From positions 1-22,792 of the forward strand of contig JAJFUY010000064.1 of assembly GCA_021372185.1 (NCBI GenBank): a stretch of DNA of 22,792 bases. The letters run 5' to 3'. Below are positions 20,184 to 22,792 of the stretch, piece by piece (position 1 is the stretch's first letter; each line of letters opens with the position of its first letter). The notes under the pieces were generated by a model. The model had not been told where the DNA came from. It searched no databases and saw nothing but the letters and a program-made list of their open reading frames with translations. The position numbers and the translations under genes are program-made. Origin of the DNA: Chlamydiales bacterium (GTDB lineage Bacteria > Chlamydiota > Chlamydiia > Chlamydiales > FEN-1388).

Positions 20184-21869
20184 AACAGCCTTCTTAATAG
20201 GTTTTGCGGCGCTTTTAAGGTTTATTGATTCAGCAAATGTGAGCACTTGTTTAGAAAGTTCATTTACACGCTTCTCTACTCTAAAGACCTTAAAGGCAAA
20301 CGTTATGAGCCCTTTGCGTATTTGAGTAAACACAATAGCCACACCGCTTTTGATCTTATTGAGGCGGCTATTTTTATGTGGCTTTTTAGATTTTTTAACA
20401 GCCAGCTTAGCAATCAAACCATCTAGGTCTTCTGAAATTGTATCGATTGTTTTTGCAATGGTTTCTTGATGCTTTGCTAAACTTACCCTTTCTTTTTCCT
20501 GCTTTTCTAGAGCGGTTTTGGGGTCTTGAGCTACAAAATTGAAGGCTTCATGCCCCACTTCTTTATCTTCCCAGTTACCGGCAGGGCTTAATTTTGTACA
20601 AATCTTCTTAAGGGCATTGTTTAGTTGGGCATTTAAATCTATTGTGGCAAGCTTGTGCACAATCTTAGGTCCCTCATTTTCAACTTTTTTAAGTATTTTC
20701 TTTTCTATTTTTGTTAAAAGAGGGGATTTTACGTGTTTGATAAACTCTTTGGTTACACCCACGAGGTTCTTATTAAACTGCTCTTGTTGGGGGTAGGGCT
20801 CTCGGCTTTCTGCTTCTTTTGTCTTTGTAGAGGACTTAGTGGAGTCGGTTGAAAGCATCTTCTTAAGCTTTTGTACAGCAGTGGCTAGCAGCTTATACTT
20901 TGTTATGTCAGAGGTTGCTTTATCGTATAACTTCGTAATCTGGCGCGGAATGGCTTTTTCTTGAATTTGGATAAAGGCTGTTTTTTCGAGCCACCCTTGC
21001 AGGCTCACAGGTATTTCTATTTCTGTAGCCCCACCCGGAAATAAGGTCTCTATGAGACTGTGTTGAATAGATGTAATAAATTCATCATGCTCAAAGAGAT
21101 TGGCTGACTTTTCATCATAGGAATCCGGCGCAGAAATTTCTTCTATAATATTGCCCATGATGTCGTTTGCGAGAGTAACAAGAAAAAAGGGATCTTTTTC
21201 TTTTGTGGCGTGTAAAAGTGAGACGCCTCTTGTCATGGCATTTAAGATATTTACTTCAAAGGTTTCCTCTAGAAGGCCTGTGTGCTTGGAGAGGATGTAT
21301 AAAAAGCCTGTCCCTGCATAGTTTAGGATGAGTTTTTCATCTTTTACAGTTACAAACTTCTTAATGCTCCCGGCTGCATCTGCAGCGGTGAGTTTATCAA
21401 GATTTGATAAAAGATAAGTAAAGGTATGGATTTGGTTTTTAGCTATTACTTTGGCAGTCTCACTGGCAATGTTTGCACCTGTGAGTCTAAGCAAGTCACT
21501 TTGATACTGAGCAATTTTATCGGAATAGACACCTGCAACTGGAAACACTCTCTTATCAACTTCTTCTATAGCCTTTTTGGCTACAAAATTTGCGGCATCT
21601 GAGGTTTTGTTGGCTAAAAAATTAAAAGCGCCTACAGTTTTCTTGGCTGCAAGGTCGTACACAGCTGAAAACCAGCTCTTATCACTCTCATCTAAGGGGT
21701 GTACAGTATGTTGGGTAAATACGTCTCTTCCGGCTGTGTGTACTGACGTGTCTGCCAAGATGTTAAGTGCCGCTTGCGATGTGAAATCAACACCCGTATG
21801 AGGGGAGGGAATCGGGTTTTGGTGACCAAATCGTTGAAATGCATTAGGTTGCACGTCATCAAGAGACAT
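20169..21869 (-). CDS. Large lineage-specific hypothetical protein
   Basis: 566 residues; I recognise no domain. There is no signal peptide or clear membrane helix. Residues 65-120 are amphipathic and Ala/Lys-rich (VYDLAAKKTVGAFNFLANKT, SDAANFVAKKAIEEVDKRV). A mostly helical middle follows, including an aromatic/hydrophobic patch near 185-200 (LILNYAGTGFLYILSKHTGL). A polar linker at about 345-365 (STDSTKSSTKTKEAESREPY) divides the protein. The C-terminal half is very basic with likely coiled coil around 455-495 (EKQEKERVSLAKHQETIAKT) and ends KPIKKAVLRKK. The start has only a weak ribosome site. Size and composition suit a secreted or structural protein of environmental chlamydiae, but this is inference. 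Confidence 0.72.
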   Translation of the reverse strand: MSLDDVQPNAFQRFGHQNPIPSPHTGVDFTSQAALNILADTSVHTAGRDVFTQHTVHPLDESDKSWFSAVYDLAAKKTVGAFNFLANKTSDAANFVAKKAIEEVDKRVFPVAGVYSDKIAQYQSDLLRLTGANIASETAKVIAKNQIHTFTYLLSNLDKLTAADAAGSIKKFVTVKDEKLILNYAGTGFLYILSKHTGLLEETFEVNILNAMTRGVSLLHATKEKDPFFLVTLANDIMGNIIEEISAPDSYDEKSANLFEHDEFITSIQHSLIETLFPGGATEIEIPVSLQGWLEKTAFIQIQEKAIPRQITKLYDKATSDITKYKLLATAVQKLKKMLSTDSTKSSTKTKEAESREPYPQQEQFNKNLVGVTKEFIKHVKSPLLTKIEKKILKKVENEGPKIVHKLATIDLNAQLNNALKKICTKLSPAGNWEDKEVGHEAFNFVAQDPKTALEKQEKERVSLAKHQETIAKTIDTISEDLDGLIAKLAVKKSKKPHKNSRLNKIKSGVAIVFTQIRKGLITFAFKVFRVEKRVNELSKQVLTFAESINLKSAAKPIKKAVLRKK

Positions 21870-22428
21870 CTAGCACTCGTAGTTGAAGTTAAAACTCTAT
21901 ATAAACAATTGTAATTTAGTGGGAAAGGCTAAAGTTCACTGAGGAGGTGACTCTAATCTGGTTATCATAAAACGGTGAAAATAAGTGATTTAGCAAAGAT
22001 TTGGAGTGTTTCTACCCTTGAAAATTGTGATTTTTTGGGCTGCGAGCCAACAATCTGAAAAAATTTTCGCCCTCACAATGTGCTGTGGAGGCAAACGCGA
22101 AAAAAACTGACAAAAGCCATTGCAATAAAGAGGCCACATCGTGCATATTTTATCACACCGAACGCAAATTGCTGATTCAGCAGTGAAGTTCGAAACTAGA
22201 TCTCCGAGTCTAGAAGTTAGTTTTGACAGTGCAAATGAATAGTGTACAAGCAAGTAGGTGCTTATCAGAAATGATGAGCGCTCAGGAGCTTGTGCGCGGA
22301 ACCAAATTTTTTTAATTTGAGATCTTGCGTTTTAAATATATAAGTAATTTCTGATAACTAATAGCTTTACTAAGAGGCTATATAGTCAGCTCCAGAAGTA
22401 GTAATGCTTCTGTAACAAAAGTTTATTT
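21870..22428. other. Gene-free leader region before the 16S rRNA gene
   Basis: About 560 bases without a credible gene on either strand. It contains a promoter candidate (22317-22344), an AGGAGGTGA run at about 21942 that precedes no open frame, and small hairpins close to the rRNA (ATAGC...GCTAT at about 22362-22382; CAGAAG...CTTCTG at 22393-22412) that could take part in transcript processing. I see no tRNA in it. Confidence 0.5.
22317..22344 (+). promoter_or_regulatory. Candidate rRNA operon promoter
   Basis: TTGAGA (22317-22322), a 16-base spacer, and TATAAG (22339-22344), within an A+T-rich stretch about 90 bases before the 16S start. TATATA overlaps the -10 as an alternative. This is the best sigma-70-like match upstream of the rRNA. 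Confidence 0.4.
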
Positions 22429-22432
22429 TGGC

Positions 22433-22792
22433 TGAGAATTTGATCTTGGTTCAGACTGAACGCTGACGGCGTGGATGAGACATGCAAGTCGAACGGAATA
22501 AGAAGTAATTCTTATTTAGTGGCGGAAGGGTTAGTAATGTATGGATAACTTGCCTCTTATCTTTGGGATAACGGTTGGAAACGATCGCTAATACCGTATG
22601 AAGCGGAGTATCACATGATGCTTTAGCTAAAGTGGGGGACTCTGAAAGGAGCCTTGCGATAAGAGAGAGGTCCATATGCTATCAGCTAGTTGGTGAGGTA
22701 ATGGCTCACCAAGGCTAAGACGGCTAGGCGGATTGAGAGGTCGACCGCCAACACTGGGACTGAGACACTGCCCAGACTCCTACGGGAGGCAG
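22433..22792 (+). rRNA. rrs: 16S ribosomal RNA, 5' part (Chlamydiota), continues beyond window
   Basis: The first 360 bases of small-subunit rRNA. It begins TGAGAATTTGATCTTGGTTC, then GAACGCTGACGGCGTGGATG and ATGCAAGTCGAACGG, all standard 5' elements in their chlamydial form. TTAGTGGCGGAAGGGTTAGT replaces the usual GGCGGACGGGTGAGTAA, a variant I associate with Chlamydiota. Later come GGATTGAGAGGT, CACTGGGACTGAGACACTG and, at the edge, CTCCTACGGGAGGCAG. The exact 5' end is estimated to within a few bases. Variable regions V1-V2 differ clearly from Chlamydia as I recall it. Confidence 0.96.

Noticed and set aside
22170..22215. GTTCGAAAC resembling a tRNA T-loop
   Set aside because: The flanking bases do not form a 5-bp T stem and no acceptor stem or anticodon arm can be placed.
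21990..22253. Open frame of 87 codons on the minus strand in the 16S leader
   Set aside because: Cys/Trp-rich, unprotein-like composition, no ribosome site and no recognisable motif.

Overview
The window comes from a member of the phylum Chlamydiota outside the genus Chlamydia, most likely one of the amoeba- or arthropod-associated lineages. The strongest evidence is the 5' part of a 16S rRNA gene at the right edge. It has the chlamydial start GAGAATTTGATCTTGGTTCA and the block CGGCGTGGATGAGACAT, one base off the chlamydial 16S signature region as I remember it. The gene content agrees: KdsD next to a dicarboxylate symporter, an isocitrate dehydrogenase (absent from Chlamydia but present in environmental chlamydiae), eukaryote-like signalling proteins, and lineage-specific proteins without recognisable domains. 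The family or genus cannot be fixed from memory alone.

Layout. Positions 1-2300 (minus strand) hold a partial RNase II-type exoribonuclease, a membrane-anchored 2H-phosphoesterase-like protein, a long nested palindrome and a lineage-specific protein. Positions 2437-2838 (plus) are a decayed exported beta-helix gene. Positions 2965-5753 (minus) are an overlapping trio: sodium:solute symporter, SpoU/TrmH RNA methyltransferase and RluA-type pseudouridine synthase. Positions 6036-7695 (plus) are an overlapping gmhA-lpxK pair for LPS core heptose and lipid A. Positions 7832-8972 (plus) hold a protein tyrosine phosphatase remnant fused by overlap to a LuxR-type regulator gene. Positions 8946-14770 (minus) hold a two-domain P-loop ATPase and, separated by 1 and 7 bases, an operon-like row of isocitrate dehydrogenase, eukaryote-like protein kinase and bicupin. 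Positions 14910-17642 (plus) hold kdsD, a dicarboxylate/amino-acid symporter and a disordered Pro/His-rich protein. Positions 17991-22792 hold a small membrane protein (minus), an NhaD-type antiporter (plus), a 566-residue lineage-specific protein (minus), and a 560-base leader before the 16S gene (plus).

Two things stand out. First, the intergenic spaces carry several long nested palindromes of about 110-216 bp. Two copies of one family (1175-1383, 17708-17923) and one element of different sequence (18665-18880) share one layout: outer hairpin, GCCCA...TGGG hairpin with a three-base loop, variable A+T-rich spacer, central hairpin, and the mirror image. A third family (5830-5982, 10690-10755) uses another sequence. 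Second, the icd-kinase-bicupin row places a eukaryote-like kinase gene one base behind a TCA-cycle enzyme whose E. coli counterpart is controlled by phosphorylation. A functional link between them is only an inference.

No tRNA genes, CRISPR arrays, insertion sequences or phage genes were recognised.
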